From CAYMPW01 sp964558505 (GTDB lineage: Archaea; Thermoplasmatota; Thermoplasmata; Methanomassiliicoccales; Methanomethylophilaceae), in the NCBI GenBank assembly GCA_964558505.1, contig CAZLEI010000002.1, positions 37,508 to 101,507 of the forward strand: 64,000 nucleotides of DNA, in the 5' to 3' direction. The translations under genes were made by a program, and so were the position numbers. Positions 27,128 through 35,708 of the stretch are shown piece after piece (within the stretch, counting starts at the first letter, position 1; the number at the start of each line of letters is the position of its first letter). Under the pieces are notes generated by a model. That model did no database searches and was not told where the DNA came from. It saw only the letters and a list, made by a program, of their open reading frames with translations.

Positions 27128-28687
27128 TCACATGTCGGATCGGTAATCCCAGATCTTCTGCTGGCTGCCGGCCGAAGGACCCTTGGTGCCCCGGGACAGC
27201 TCGCGGTTGAGCTTCTCCAGGCGCGAGCGCATCTGCTCCTCCTTCTTCTTGCTGGAGTTCTCGAAGACCTCGTCCATCGTCCCCTTGGTGACGAGCACGT
27301 ACACATCGCCGTCGTTCTTCCTGCCCGTGCGGCCGCGCCGCTGGATCGTGCGTATCTCCGACGGGACCGGTTCGTAGAATATCACCGCGTCGGTGCTGGT
27401 TATGTCGAGCCCCTCCTCTCCGACGGACGTGGAGACGACGACGTTGTACTCCCCGCTGCGGAAACCGTCCAGGAGGCCGATCTGGTCCTTCTGCTTGAGG
27501 CCGCCCTTGGACTGTCCGATGAGCTTGCCCACCTTGGCGCCGTCTATGCCAGAGAGCTTGTCCACGAGCAGGTCGCAGGTGTCCCTGTACTGGCTGAACA
27601 CCATGACCTTGGAGTCCGGATACCTGTTTATCGTCTGGCTGACCAGGCTCATCACGCGGGACACCTTGGGATGCTCCACTTTGGTGTCCCTCACGATGTC
27701 CCACATCTCCTTGTACTCCTTGGAGGCGATCAGCTCCTTGGACCCTTTGCTGGCCTTCGGGGCGTTCCCCTCCTCGTCGAGCTTGAGGAGGTACGTGCGC
27801 AGCGAGCTCATGCCCTGGGTCTCCGCGAGATTCACGGCATGGAGGATCTTCATGCAGATCGCCTGCACGGTCAGCCCCCTGAACACGATCGCCGTCTTCT
27901 GGCCGTTGGCCAGCCTCCTCTGGAGGTTCTGCCCGACCACCAGCATGTGCTTGGTGGACGCGGGCCAGTTGGGCTCGAGGAGTCCCAGCTGGGTCAGTTC
28001 CTTGACGTAATGGTCCAGTATCCTCTTCAGGAGGGCGACGACATCCACGAGGTCCTGGGGCATGTTCACCTCTATCCTGTTGATGTAGATGTCGTGCACA
28101 TAGGGTGACACGTCGGGGTCGTCCTCCGAACGGAGGTCGATCCTGCGTAGGCCGAGGTTGTTGCAGACCTCCTCGATCTTCTTGGGATCGCTCCCGGGTG
28201 AGGCGGTCATCCCGAGCGCACGTCCGGAATAGTGGGATGCCACCGTGACGTACGCATAGCTGCCGACGGCGCGGTGCGCCTCGTCGTATATGACCAGGTC
28301 CACGTCGTCCAGGCCGTACCTTCCGCTCTCGAGGTCGTTGGCCACGCATTGAGGTGTGGAGATCACGACATCGTTCCCCTCAATGATGAGGTGGCGCTTG
28401 TCGGGGTTCATGTTGCCGTTCATGACACCGACGTCCGCGCCCTTCAGGAGCGTCGACATCGTCGTGGAATGCTGGTCCACCAGGGGCTTGGTGGGAGCGA
28501 GCACGAGGACCTTCCCGCCGTTGTCCAGAACATCCGCGGCGGTCAGGACGGCAACGATGGTCTTACCGAGGCCGGTGGGCAGGATGATGAGCGAGCTGGT
28601 GCCGGCGCATCCCTTGGCCATGGTCGTCTGGTACCTGCGCTCCTCGATCATGTCTGGAACTATGCGCGGATGCGAGACGGTCGCCAT
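27128..28687 (-). CDS. Hef-type superfamily 2 helicase without nuclease domain
   Basis: 519 residues. Walker A is LPTGLGKTIVAV and Walker B VIYDEAHRAVG; motif III is MTASPGS, and the C-terminal RecA domain carries STSVGEEGLDI and QRRGRTGRKNDG. This matches the helicase half of archaeal Hef (FANCM/XPF family) including the insert between the RecA domains. Full Hef has an ERCC4 nuclease and HhH tail after residue about 550; here the protein stops, so it is a helicase-only form as reported in some Thermoplasmata and methanogens. It likely acts at stalled forks. Confidence 0.87.
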   Translation of the reverse strand: MATVSHPRIVPDMIEERRYQTTMAKGCAGTSSLIILPTGLGKTIVAVLTAADVLDNGGKVLVLAPTKPLVDQHSTTMSTLLKGADVGVMNGNMNPDKRHLIIEGNDVVISTPQCVANDLESGRYGLDDVDLVIYDEAHRAVGSYAYVTVASHYSGRALGMTASPGSDPKKIEEVCNNLGLRRIDLRSEDDPDVSPYVHDIYINRIEVNMPQDLVDVVALLKRILDHYVKELTQLGLLEPNWPASTKHMLVVGQNLQRRLANGQKTAIVFRGLTVQAICMKILHAVNLAETQGMSSLRTYLLKLDEEGNAPKASKGSKELIASKEYKEMWDIVRDTKVEHPKVSRVMSLVSQTINRYPDSKVMVFSQYRDTCDLLVDKLSGIDGAKVGKLIGQSKGGLKQKDQIGLLDGFRSGEYNVVVSTSVGEEGLDITSTDAVIFYEPVPSEIRTIQRRGRTGRKNDGDVYVLVTKGTMDEVFENSSKKKEEQMRSRLEKLNRELSRGTKGPSAGSQQKIWDYRSDM

Positions 28688-28764
28688 ATCCGGAGATAAT
28701 CAATCAGAAGATAAATAGGTGTGCGGGACCGGAGGTCCCTAAGGGGTTTTACCTTGATGTACGC

Positions 28765-29088
28765 TTAATGGCAGCTGCCGCCGCAGGAAGCGCACCCGTC
28801 GAAGTTGGGGTTCCTGATGGTGAGGCCGGTGCCGAAGTTGGGGTCATCGATGAACTCGATGATGCACCCGTCGAGGGCTTCCTTGGTCTCGTCATCGTAG
28901 AACAGCGAGAAACCGTCCACGGTCTCCGTGGATTCGCCTTCTGCGACAGTTTCCTGGAAGGACATGCCGAACTGAGGTCCGGAGCATGCCATTCCGGCAA
29001 GGTAGATCTTGATGCCGTAGCCGGTCTTCCCGTTCTTCTCAAGGAGTCCGTTGATGAACTGAATCGCATCTGGTGTTATGTTAACCAT
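28765..29088 (-). CDS. HesB/IscA-like iron-sulfur protein
   Basis: 107 residues. The A-type carrier pattern is visible as IYLAGMACSGPQFGM and the tail CASCGGSC, with GLTIRNPNFDG before it. A-type proteins carry 2Fe-2S or 4Fe-4S clusters to target enzymes. The tail here has three closely spaced cysteines instead of the usual CGCG. One of the few TAA stops. No suf or isc partners are in the window. Confidence 0.82.
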   Translation of the reverse strand: MVNITPDAIQFINGLLEKNGKTGYGIKIYLAGMACSGPQFGMSFQETVAEGESTETVDGFSLFYDDETKEALDGCIIEFIDDPNFGTGLTIRNPNFDGCASCGGSCH

Positions 29089-29163
29089 GATTCTCTCCTC
29101 TGTGCGGTGTGATTATTCGATGAGTATATAATCTGTACCATGGAAATTAACGATGTTAACGAA

Positions 29164-29541
29164 TCATTCCCGAGGGAATTTCTCGTCGAAGGCCCGGAAC
29201 GCGTAGGATTGGGAGCGTGTCATCGCCATCATCGACCCGATCGACAGGGTCTCCAATATCTCGTCCTTGGTGGCGCCCGCTTCTATGGCGTGGTCCATCT
29301 GCACCCTCAGGCAGTGCTCCGATCCCAGTGCGGCGGCTGCGGACAGGGCGGCCAGGTACCGGGTCTTGCGGTCGAGGTCCCCCTTTCCCTCCAGCACGGC
29401 GCGCGAGAATGCCGCGGCGGGTACGAACATGTCCGGCCTCTGCGACAGCACCTGGTTGACAACGGGCACGAACCCATAGGCCTTCTCTATGCTCTTCAGT
29501 ATCTTATCGGCGGTCTCCCTTTCCTTGGGGTCTTCCTGCAT
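29164..29541 (-). CDS. Carboxymuconolactone decarboxylase / AhpD-like protein
   Basis: 125 residues, all helical. The conserved E-H-C-x-x-(H) segment is GSEHCLRVQMDHAIEAGAT, followed by EILETLSIGSMM. Only one cysteine of the AhpD CXXC pair is present, so a peroxidase-reductase role like AhpD is doubtful. The start at 29541 (MQEDPKERETADK) fits family length. Confidence 0.8.
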   Translation of the reverse strand: MQEDPKERETADKILKSIEKAYGFVPVVNQVLSQRPDMFVPAAAFSRAVLEGKGDLDRKTRYLAALSAAAALGSEHCLRVQMDHAIEAGATKDEILETLSIGSMMAMTRSQSYAFRAFDEKFPRE

Positions 29542-29893
29542 GCCCGTGAATCGGCGGTTCCGCTTATATAATGTGAGCTGACCGCGGCCGTGCCTCCAAC
29601 ATCTGGAATCCACACATGCACATCTCGCCCATGCAGGGCATCTTTCAATATGCCGTGAATGCCAACAGCATACGGCATGCAGTGTGACGATTCTTACTTA
29701 CTATGATATCTAGATTAATAGCATGTGAACGGCAAGCCATCGTGCACCCGGGAATCATGCCCCCCGACGACCGACGTCCCGGCCCCATCCGTTCCTGTGT
29801 GCCCGCACGGGAAGCAAACCGCTAACTGTACGCTTTCTTGATTATCGGACCTCCCCCGGATGATATCCTGATGTTATCATCAGGAGTCAAGAA
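29542..29893. other. Intergenic region between divergent CMD-like and SprT-like genes
   Basis: No gene visible in 350 nt. It holds a perfect 7-bp inverted repeat (ATGCCGT at 29650-29656, ACGGCAT at 29672-29678) and, next to the following gene, the hairpin listed separately. AT-rich segments near 29700 and 29840 could be promoters. Confidence 0.45.
29867..29886 (+). promoter_or_regulatory. Hairpin that covers the ribosome binding site of the SprT-like gene
   Basis: CCTGATG (29867-29873), TTAT loop, CATCAGG (29878-29884). The Shine-Dalgarno-like CAGGAG (29881-29886) lies in the 3' arm, 7 nt before the ATG at 29894. The fold could hide the site, or the dyad may be a DNA operator. Confidence 0.5.
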
Positions 29894-30571
29894 ATGAATG
29901 CGGAAGAGCAACTTACGGAATCCTTCAGCAGGATCGGCCGGGAGTACGGATACGACAAGGTCACGGCGGAGTTCATGGCCTACAAGGAATTCAAGGTGAA
30001 ATGGCAGCGTTCCTACAAGTGGGCGGACTTCAAGGTCTCCGACTACATCATGGACGCCGACAAGGACGTCCTCGATGCCCTGGCCTCGACGCTCTTCTCC
30101 AAGATCGCAGGAGATGAGCGCGAATACCCCCAGGAACTGTACGGCTACGTGACGAATCCCGAGTTCTCCAAGTTCAAGCAACCGATATACCTGCGCAGGA
30201 GCCGGAACATCGCACGCACATCCGAGGGGGACACCAGGAACCTCGAGGAATCCGTGGACAGGCTGGAGGAGATGGGACTGGTGAAACGCGACCCGTCGAT
30301 CTACCTAACATGGACGAAGGAGCCCAACGTCAGGAAGGTCGGCTACTGCTCGGTGCTGATGAAGGTCATCGTGATCTCCAAGACGTTCGACACCGAGATG
30401 ATTCCGGATTTCGTGCTGGATTACGTTGTCTATCACGAATACGTCCACCACATCATAGGATTCGACCCCCTGGGCAGGAAGCACGGGCAGAACTTCCAGG
30501 AGCTGGAGGACAGGTTCACGAGGAAGGACGAGGCCGAATCGTGGCTCAGAAGGCTGTGCCTCTACCTTTGA
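29894..30571 (+). CDS. SprT-like zinc metallopeptidase
   Basis: 225 residues. The zincin motif HEYVHH is at about residue 180 within VVYHEYVHHIIGFDP, followed by the likely third ligand in RKHGQNFQELEDRF. This order (HEXXH then a histidine some 13 residues later) fits SprT/Spartan or YgjP-like metallopeptidases. The N-terminal 100 residues are helical and not recognised. Substrate unknown; Spartan relatives digest DNA-protein crosslinks. AGGAG lies 7 nt before the ATG. Confidence 0.75.
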   Translation: MNAEEQLTESFSRIGREYGYDKVTAEFMAYKEFKVKWQRSYKWADFKVSDYIMDADKDVLDALASTLFSKIAGDEREYPQELYGYVTNPEFSKFKQPIYLRRSRNIARTSEGDTRNLEESVDRLEEMGLVKRDPSIYLTWTKEPNVRKVGYCSVLMKVIVISKTFDTEMIPDFVLDYVVYHEYVHHIIGFDPLGRKHGQNFQELEDRFTRKDEAESWLRRLCLYL

Positions 30572-30587
30572 TCTTTTGAAACATGAA

Positions 30588-30610
30588 GCCGGGGGCAGGT
30601 GTCCCCCGGC
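30588..30610 (+). terminator. Hairpin terminator after the SprT-like gene
   Basis: GCCGGGGG at 30588-30595 and CCCCCGGC at 30603-30610 around a 7-nt loop, 16 nt after the stop. No clear T run follows. Confidence 0.55.
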
Positions 30611-31069
30611 GATAACACACCCGTTCACAGTAACGACGATGACGCCGACCTCTGGGCACTGACCCCGCCGGGGGTATGTGTCGTGTTCCGCGTTGGCTTC
30701 CGGTCATCGTCTGGCGACGACTCGTCGCGACTACCGCAAGAGCCCCTTGAAAGGGGACGGAACCTCTGTGCGCCGCTCCGTATCGTAAGGCGTTCACTAA
30801 TCGCGCCCATGATCAGACCGGCGTGCCCTAATCATCCCCGTAGTATTAGTACATGTTCAGCGTCGTATCATAAATACGACGATTGACGACTTTTTACCCT
30901 TTGCAATGATGAAAGTTACGAAAAACATCTATCAATTGTCGGATATCATAGATATTTTCACGGAACTCGTAGAAAAATTACTAAAAATAATCGGAAAACG
31001 GCGGAATATAGCTCGAATCGTTGAAAGGTCATAGAAGGATTTATTAAAAGTGATACGATATCTGCCGAC
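30611..31069. other. Gene-free interval with several hairpins
   Basis: No credible coding frame on either strand in 460 nt. Sequence is GC-rich up to about 30830, with hairpins such as CCCCTTGAAAGGGG near 30743, then AT-rich. A strong stem (CGTCGTAT at 30861-30868, ATACGACG at 30874-30881) is followed by five T at 30891-30895, like a terminator. This could be an RNA gene, but I could not match it to SRP RNA, RNase P RNA or another known RNA. Confidence 0.45.
31039..31048 (+). promoter_or_regulatory. TATA box of the ADP-forming acetyl-CoA synthetase gene
   Basis: ATTTATTAAAAG, centred about 27 nt before the ATG at 31070, predicting a leaderless mRNA. Confidence 0.55.
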
Positions 31070-33166
31070 ATGCAGGAATTCATCAACCCTAATTCGGTTG
31101 CAATCATCGGCGCTACAGACGACCTCACCAAAGTCGGCGGCCTCATCATGGCCAACATGATCAAGGGCGGCTACAAGGGCAAGATCTTCCCGATCAACAC
31201 CAAGAGGGACGAAGTCCAGGGCGTGAAGGCCTTCCCGTCCGTGGACATGGTCGGCGAGCCTGTGGACCTCGCGGTCATCATCATCCCTGCCAAGTTCGTC
31301 AAGGCGGAGATCGAGAAGCTCGGCAAGATCGGCACCAAGGCGGCCATCATCCTCACCGCCGGGTTCAAAGAGGACAGCCCCGCCGGGGCCGAGATGGAGA
31401 AGGACCTGGTCGCCACCGCCAAGAAGCTGGGCGTCAGGATCATGGGGCCCAACTGCTTCGGCAACATCAATGTCGAGACCGGGCTCAACACGACCTTCAA
31501 CATGCATGTCCCTAAGTTCGGCAACATCGCGATCCTGTCCCAGTCCGGGGCGGTCGGATCTTCCATCCTCGACTGGGGATGCAACACGCCCAGCATCGGC
31601 ATGTCCAAGTTCATGACGTTCGGGAACAAGTGCGACGTGGACGAGGCCGACGTCATCGAGATGCTCGGCAAGGACGACAAGACCGGCGTCATCGGGATGT
31701 ATATCGAGGGCATGGGCGACGGGACCAGGTTCGTGAAGGCCGTCGAGGCCATGAAGGTCAGGAAGCCCATGGTCATCTTCAAGTCCGGAAGGACCGCGGC
31801 CGGGTCCAAGGCGGCATCCTCGCACACGGGTTCGCTCGCAGGGGCGGACGAGGTGTACAACGTCGTGTTCAACAAGCTCAACATATACAGGCCCAAGGAC
31901 CTCGACGAGATGTTCGACGTCCTGTCCGTCCTGTCGCTCTGCAAGCCCATGGACGGCAAGGGGGTCGCCCTCATCACCAACGCGGGCGGTCTCGGTGTCA
32001 TGTCCGCGGATGCGTCATTCAGCGACGACTACATCGGCGCGGCCGAGCTCTCCGACGCGACCAAGCAGCTCATAAGGGAGAGGGTCCCGACCATCGCGAA
32101 CGCCACCAACCCCATCGATGTCAGGGGCGACGCGAAGGCCGAGTACTTCCAGGAGACCATCAGGATCGTCTCCAAGGACCCCAACGTGGCCGCCATCGCG
32201 GTCATGTCCTCGCCTCTGGACACCGCTGACCTCGAGGCGGTCGCCAGGGGGATCGTCGCCGTCAAGGACGAGATCGACATACCCATGGTCACCTGCTTCG
32301 CCGGCGGATCCAAGTGCGCCAAGGCCACGCAGATCGTCAGGGAAGGCGGGCTCGCCTGCTTCCCGACCCCGGACAGGGAGCTCCGCGCGCTCTCCGCGCT
32401 CAGGAGGTACTACCTCAACGAGGCCGCCAGGAAGACCAAGATGCACTTCCCCCACATCGACGGCAAGAAGATCACGCAGGACATCATATCCAATGCGAAG
32501 AAGGAGGGCAGGAACGCCCTCACCGAGAGCGAGGGCAAGAGGATCTTCGCGGCATACGGCGTCCCCACCCCCGGCGAGGCCACCGTCAGCACCGCGGACG
32601 ATGCGGTCGAGCAGTGCAACAAGATCGGCTACCCCGTGGTCATGAAGATCATATCCCCCGACATCCAGCACAAGACGGATGTCGGCGGTGTCGTCGTCGG
32701 AGTGAAGAACCAGGATGACGCGAGGGACGCATTCTACAAGATCATGTCCTCATGCAAGTCGGCCAAGCCCGAGGCGAGGCTCGACGGCGTGTCGATCCAG
32801 CAGATGGTCTCCGGTCAGGAGGTCATACTGTCCATGGTCCGCGACGAGAACTTCGGCCCGGTCATATCCTTCGGCCTCGGCGGCATATTCGTGGAGATCC
32901 TCAGGGAGATCTCCCAGGCCCACGTGCCCATGACCGAGGAGATGCTTGACCATGTCATCACGTCCACGAAGGCGTACAAGCTCCTGGCGGGCGCCAGGGG
33001 ACAGGCGGCCTCCGACATCGAGGCCCTGAAGGACGCCATGAGGAGGATCATCCTCATCTCCGCGGACAACCCCGACATCCACGAGCTGGAGATCAACCCG
33101 GTCATCGTCGGCAAGAAGGGCTCCGGCTGCTGGGCGGTCGATGCGCTCATAACCCTGGACAACTGA
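31070..33166 (+). CDS. acdA: ADP-forming acetyl-CoA synthetase, fused alpha-beta
   Basis: 698 residues. The enzyme interconverts acetyl-CoA, ADP and phosphate with acetate, ATP and CoA, a substrate-level phosphorylation route in archaea. The N-terminal CoA-binding domain starts FINPNSVAIIGATDD; the succinyl-CoA-ligase-like part holds the phosphohistidine in SSHTGSLAGADEVY; the ATP-grasp half begins near residue 470 (ESEGKRIFAAYGVPTPGEA) and ends with HELEINPVIVG. Alpha and beta are one chain here, as in other methanogens. Other acyl-CoAs may be used. Confidence 0.93.
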   Translation: MQEFINPNSVAIIGATDDLTKVGGLIMANMIKGGYKGKIFPINTKRDEVQGVKAFPSVDMVGEPVDLAVIIIPAKFVKAEIEKLGKIGTKAAIILTAGFKEDSPAGAEMEKDLVATAKKLGVRIMGPNCFGNINVETGLNTTFNMHVPKFGNIAILSQSGAVGSSILDWGCNTPSIGMSKFMTFGNKCDVDEADVIEMLGKDDKTGVIGMYIEGMGDGTRFVKAVEAMKVRKPMVIFKSGRTAAGSKAASSHTGSLAGADEVYNVVFNKLNIYRPKDLDEMFDVLSVLSLCKPMDGKGVALITNAGGLGVMSADASFSDDYIGAAELSDATKQLIRERVPTIANATNPIDVRGDAKAEYFQETIRIVSKDPNVAAIAVMSSPLDTADLEAVARGIVAVKDEIDIPMVTCFAGGSKCAKATQIVREGGLACFPTPDRELRALSALRRYYLNEAARKTKMHFPHIDGKKITQDIISNAKKEGRNALTESEGKRIFAAYGVPTPGEATVSTADDAVEQCNKIGYPVVMKIISPDIQHKTDVGGVVVGVKNQDDARDAFYKIMSSCKSAKPEARLDGVSIQQMVSGQEVILSMVRDENFGPVISFGLGGIFVEILREISQAHVPMTEEMLDHVITSTKAYKLLAGARGQAASDIEALKDAMRRIILISADNPDIHELEINPVIVGKKGSGCWAVDALITLDN

Positions 33167-33172
33167 TCGAGG

Positions 33173-33194
33173 TGCCCGGGCGCAGGCCCGGGCA
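33173..33194 (+). terminator. Strong hairpin after acdA
   Basis: TGCCCGGGC at 33173-33181, GCAG loop, GCCCGGGCA at 33186-33194. A perfect 9-bp GC stem, 6 nt past the stop; no T run, so function is likely but not sure. Confidence 0.5.
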
Positions 33195-33238
33195 TCAAAC
33201 CTATTATCTTCTACCTCCATTCCGATCCCGGGATCACC

Positions 33239-33817
33239 ATGTCTACAGATATCAGGATAGATGCATCCAAGTGCGACGGATGCGGAAAATGCGTCATAGC
33301 CTGCCATGAGGGCGTCATCGAGCTGGTCGGCGGAGTGGCGACCGTCGTGCGCCCCGGCGCATGCGACGGGATCGGGGACTGCCTTCCCGCCTGCCCCCAC
33401 GGCGCGATAACCCTGGTCCGCTCCTCCGCGCCCGCGGCCGGCGGCAAGTGGCCGATACAATTGAGGCTCGTCAACCCGTCATCGGCATCCTTCGACGGCG
33501 CCGACATCCTGCTGGCATCGGATTGCTCCGCGTTCGTGTGTCGGAGCTTCCACAAGGACTACGCCGACGGCAGGACCGTGGTGATAGCGTGCCCCAAGCT
33601 CGACGCGACGGATCATTCCGAGAAGCTCGCGGAGATCCTGGGGTCCCATGACGTCCGCAGCCTGACCGTCCTCCGGATGGAGGTCCCGTGCTGCGGCGGG
33701 CTGGTCCGCGCGGCCGTCGCCGCGATGGAGAAGAGCGGGTCCGCGGCGAAGATGGAGACGGTCACCCTCGGCACCGACGGTGCCGTGAAGCAGCCCCAAT
33801 CGTTCATTCGTCTTTGA
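33239..33817 (+). CDS. Ferredoxin-like protein with two 4Fe-4S motifs and a Cys-rich C-terminal domain
   Basis: 192 residues. The first 60 residues hold CDGCGKCVIACHEG and a second, slightly altered set, CDGIGDCLPACPHG, in which the second cysteine of the usual CXXC is missing (C-D-G-I-G-D-C), so the second cluster may be a 3Fe-4S or be absent. The rest has scattered cysteines (DCSAFVCRSF, VIACPKLD, PCCGGLVRA). The double-Cys-Gly motif resembles heterodisulfide reductase-type CCG domains. A redox role is likely, partner unknown. Its 3' end overlaps dph5 by 14 nt on the opposite strand. Confidence 0.8.
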   Translation: MSTDIRIDASKCDGCGKCVIACHEGVIELVGGVATVVRPGACDGIGDCLPACPHGAITLVRSSAPAAGGKWPIQLRLVNPSSASFDGADILLASDCSAFVCRSFHKDYADGRTVVIACPKLDATDHSEKLAEILGSHDVRSLTVLRMEVPCCGGLVRAAVAAMEKSGSAAKMETVTLGTDGAVKQPQSFIRL

Positions 33818-34601
33818 GGATCTCCTTCGGAGCGCCCGCGAAGTACACGAGGGCGTAGGACTCCATGAAGTGGAGGTCCCCGGGCAGCACGAGCGTCTGA
33901 AGGGGCTCGCCCAGGTCCATCTCCAGGAGGTCCTTGGGGTATCCGGCGAATATCTTCTCCTGAGGGGAGCCGATCTTGGACGCGACGCAGAGCAGGGTGT
34001 CCTCTTCTATGAGGCCGCCCTTCCATTTGCTTTCGCCTTCGAGGAGCCATTCGATGGCCTGATGGGCGGTCATGTACCTGAGCTCGTCCGCGCGTATGTC
34101 CAGGAGGATCATGGTGTGGAGGCCGCGCTGCTTGTTCTCCATTATATGGTCGTAAGGCGAGCGTGGATGGTACCCTTTCTCGATGAACGGGAGGGTGACC
34201 GTGCGCCCGAACTTGTAAGGCTGCAGCCCCAGCGACGTGGGGCAAGCCGAGAAGATCGATATGCCGTGGAACATCCGCACCGGGATGCTGTCCTCGGCGG
34301 CCTGGATCCTGAGGTCCACGTGGGTGGTGGCGGCCATGGTGTCCCCGGCGGTCACGAATCCGACCCTCATGGTCTTGGCATCGTTGATGATGTCCTCCCC
34401 TTCCTCCACCTGCGCCCTGTGCAGTATCTTCACGGGCTTCCCCACGGCGGCCTCCAGGTCGGAGGCCTTCGTGCCTATGAGCACGGAGGTGTAGAACTCC
34501 GCGTAGATCTTGTCGCATTCCCTGAGCGCCTCGAGGGCCTTGACGGACATTCCGTCGGTGCCGCTGAGTCCGAGGCCCACGAAGACGAGTTCGGATGTCA
34601 T
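33804..34601 (-). CDS. dph5: Diphthine synthase
   Basis: 265 residues of the tetrapyrrole-methylase fold. VFVGLGLSGTDGMSVKALE at the N-terminus, GFVTAGDTMAATTHVDLR and FHGISIFSACPTSLGLQPYK are specific for Dph5, which methylates the modified histidine of elongation factor 2 with SAM. ATG 34601 is the only good start. It is divergent from trm5. Confidence 0.95.
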   Translation of the reverse strand: MTSELVFVGLGLSGTDGMSVKALEALRECDKIYAEFYTSVLIGTKASDLEAAVGKPVKILHRAQVEEGEDIINDAKTMRVGFVTAGDTMAATTHVDLRIQAAEDSIPVRMFHGISIFSACPTSLGLQPYKFGRTVTLPFIEKGYHPRSPYDHIMENKQRGLHTMILLDIRADELRYMTAHQAIEWLLEGESKWKGGLIEEDTLLCVASKIGSPQEKIFAGYPKDLLEMDLGEPLQTLVLPGDLHFMESYALVYFAGAPKEILKDE

Positions 34602-34622
34602 CGTACTTGTGATGGCCGAGGC

Positions 34623-34630
34623 TCATTTAA
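34623..34630. promoter_or_regulatory. Possible shared TATA element for dph5 and trm5
   Basis: CATTTAAC reads as a TATA-like TTAAATG on the minus strand, about 24 nt from the dph5 ATG, and as ATTTAA on the plus strand, about 35 nt from the trm5 ATG. With only 60 nt between the starts, one element may serve both directions. Confidence 0.4.
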
Positions 34631-34661
34631 CGATTCCCCCCGTGCGCGGACGCCCGGGCAC

Positions 34662-35708
34662 ATGGCCGAGAACATCGTTAAAATACGTGACGCCGATGGC
34701 GCGGCCATGGTGCTGTGCATCCGCGTGCCGAAGAAGGAGGGCGAATCCGTCCGTTCCAGACTGGTCTCGGAGGACATGCTGGATCTCGACGCCCGGATCA
34801 GGGCGGACGGGGACCATCTGCTCATCCCGATACGCGGTGCGTCCTTCGGGGATTACGAGGTCGTCGATGCCGACCTGCAGGTGCAGGAGCATGCGGAGAC
34901 CGATTACCGCGTCCTCGCCGGGGTCCCGGACGATCTCAGAGGGTCCCTTCCGAACTCCTACGATGTCATCGGGGACGTGGCCGTGATCAAGCTCCCGGAG
35001 GAGCTGGTCCCGTACAGGAACTCCATCGGCGAGGCGCTGATGAAGGTCACCGCCAACCTGCGCACGGTGATGCTGGATTCCGGTGTCAAAGGCGAGTTCA
35101 GGGTCAGGGACCTGGAGCAGATCGCCGGATCGGGGCCTTCGGCCACGGTGCACCGGGAGTTCGGCCTCAGGATGCACACGGACCCGGCCAAGGTCTACTT
35201 CAACCCGAGGCTGGCCACCGAGCGCATGCGCATCGCGTCGCTGGTGCGCGACGGTGAGGTGATAATCGACATGTTCGCAGGGGTTGCCCCGTTCCCGTTG
35301 GTGATCTGCAGGCATGCGCATCCGGAGCATGTCTATGCCATCGACCTCAACCCGGAGGCGGGGCCGTTCGCGCGGAAGAACGTGGAATGCAATCACCTGG
35401 ACAACATAACCTGCATCACGGGCGATGCCCGCGAGGTCGTGCGGGGGCTGCCGGACGCGGACCGTGTGATAATGAACCTCCCGCAGATGGCCGTGGAGTT
35501 CCTGCCGGATGCGCTGTCAAAGACGAAGGTCGGGGGCACGGTGCATCTCCACGGGATAATGGACCGCGAGGAACTGGACGCCTTCAAGGCGAAGGCGGTC
35601 TCGGATTCCAAGGCGGCGGGGTTCGATGCGGAGATCGTCCGCTGTGCGGAGCTGAAGACGTACTCCCCGACGATGAGCGTGTACGTCTTCGATATCGTCC
35701 GCCGTTAA
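34662..35708 (+). CDS. trm5: tRNA (guanine37-N1)-methyltransferase
   Basis: 348 residues. The N-terminal D1 domain is followed by the central VHREFGLRMHTDPAKVYFNPRL region and the SAM-binding Rossmann fold with IDMFAGVAPFPLVICRH and AIDLNPEAGPFARKNVECN; the catalytic NLPQMAVEFLPDAL segment replaces the usual NPP with NLP, as known for Trm5. It makes m1G37, which prevents frameshifting. The ATG 34662 follows the divergent promoter; upstream sequence in frame belongs to dph5 antisense. The stop overlaps that of dcd by 3-4 nt. Confidence 0.93.
   Translation: MAENIVKIRDADGAAMVLCIRVPKKEGESVRSRLVSEDMLDLDARIRADGDHLLIPIRGASFGDYEVVDADLQVQEHAETDYRVLAGVPDDLRGSLPNSYDVIGDVAVIKLPEELVPYRNSIGEALMKVTANLRTVMLDSGVKGEFRVRDLEQIAGSGPSATVHREFGLRMHTDPAKVYFNPRLATERMRIASLVRDGEVIIDMFAGVAPFPLVICRHAHPEHVYAIDLNPEAGPFARKNVECNHLDNITCITGDAREVVRGLPDADRVIMNLPQMAVEFLPDALSKTKVGGTVHLHGIMDREELDAFKAKAVSDSKAAGFDAEIVRCAELKTYSPTMSVYVFDIVRR

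Noticed and set aside
30611..30900. SRP RNA or RNase P RNA gene
   Set aside because: Conserved cores (GGAGC...GGAAGGGAGCAGC of SRP, GAGGAAAGTCC of RNase P) are absent on both strands.
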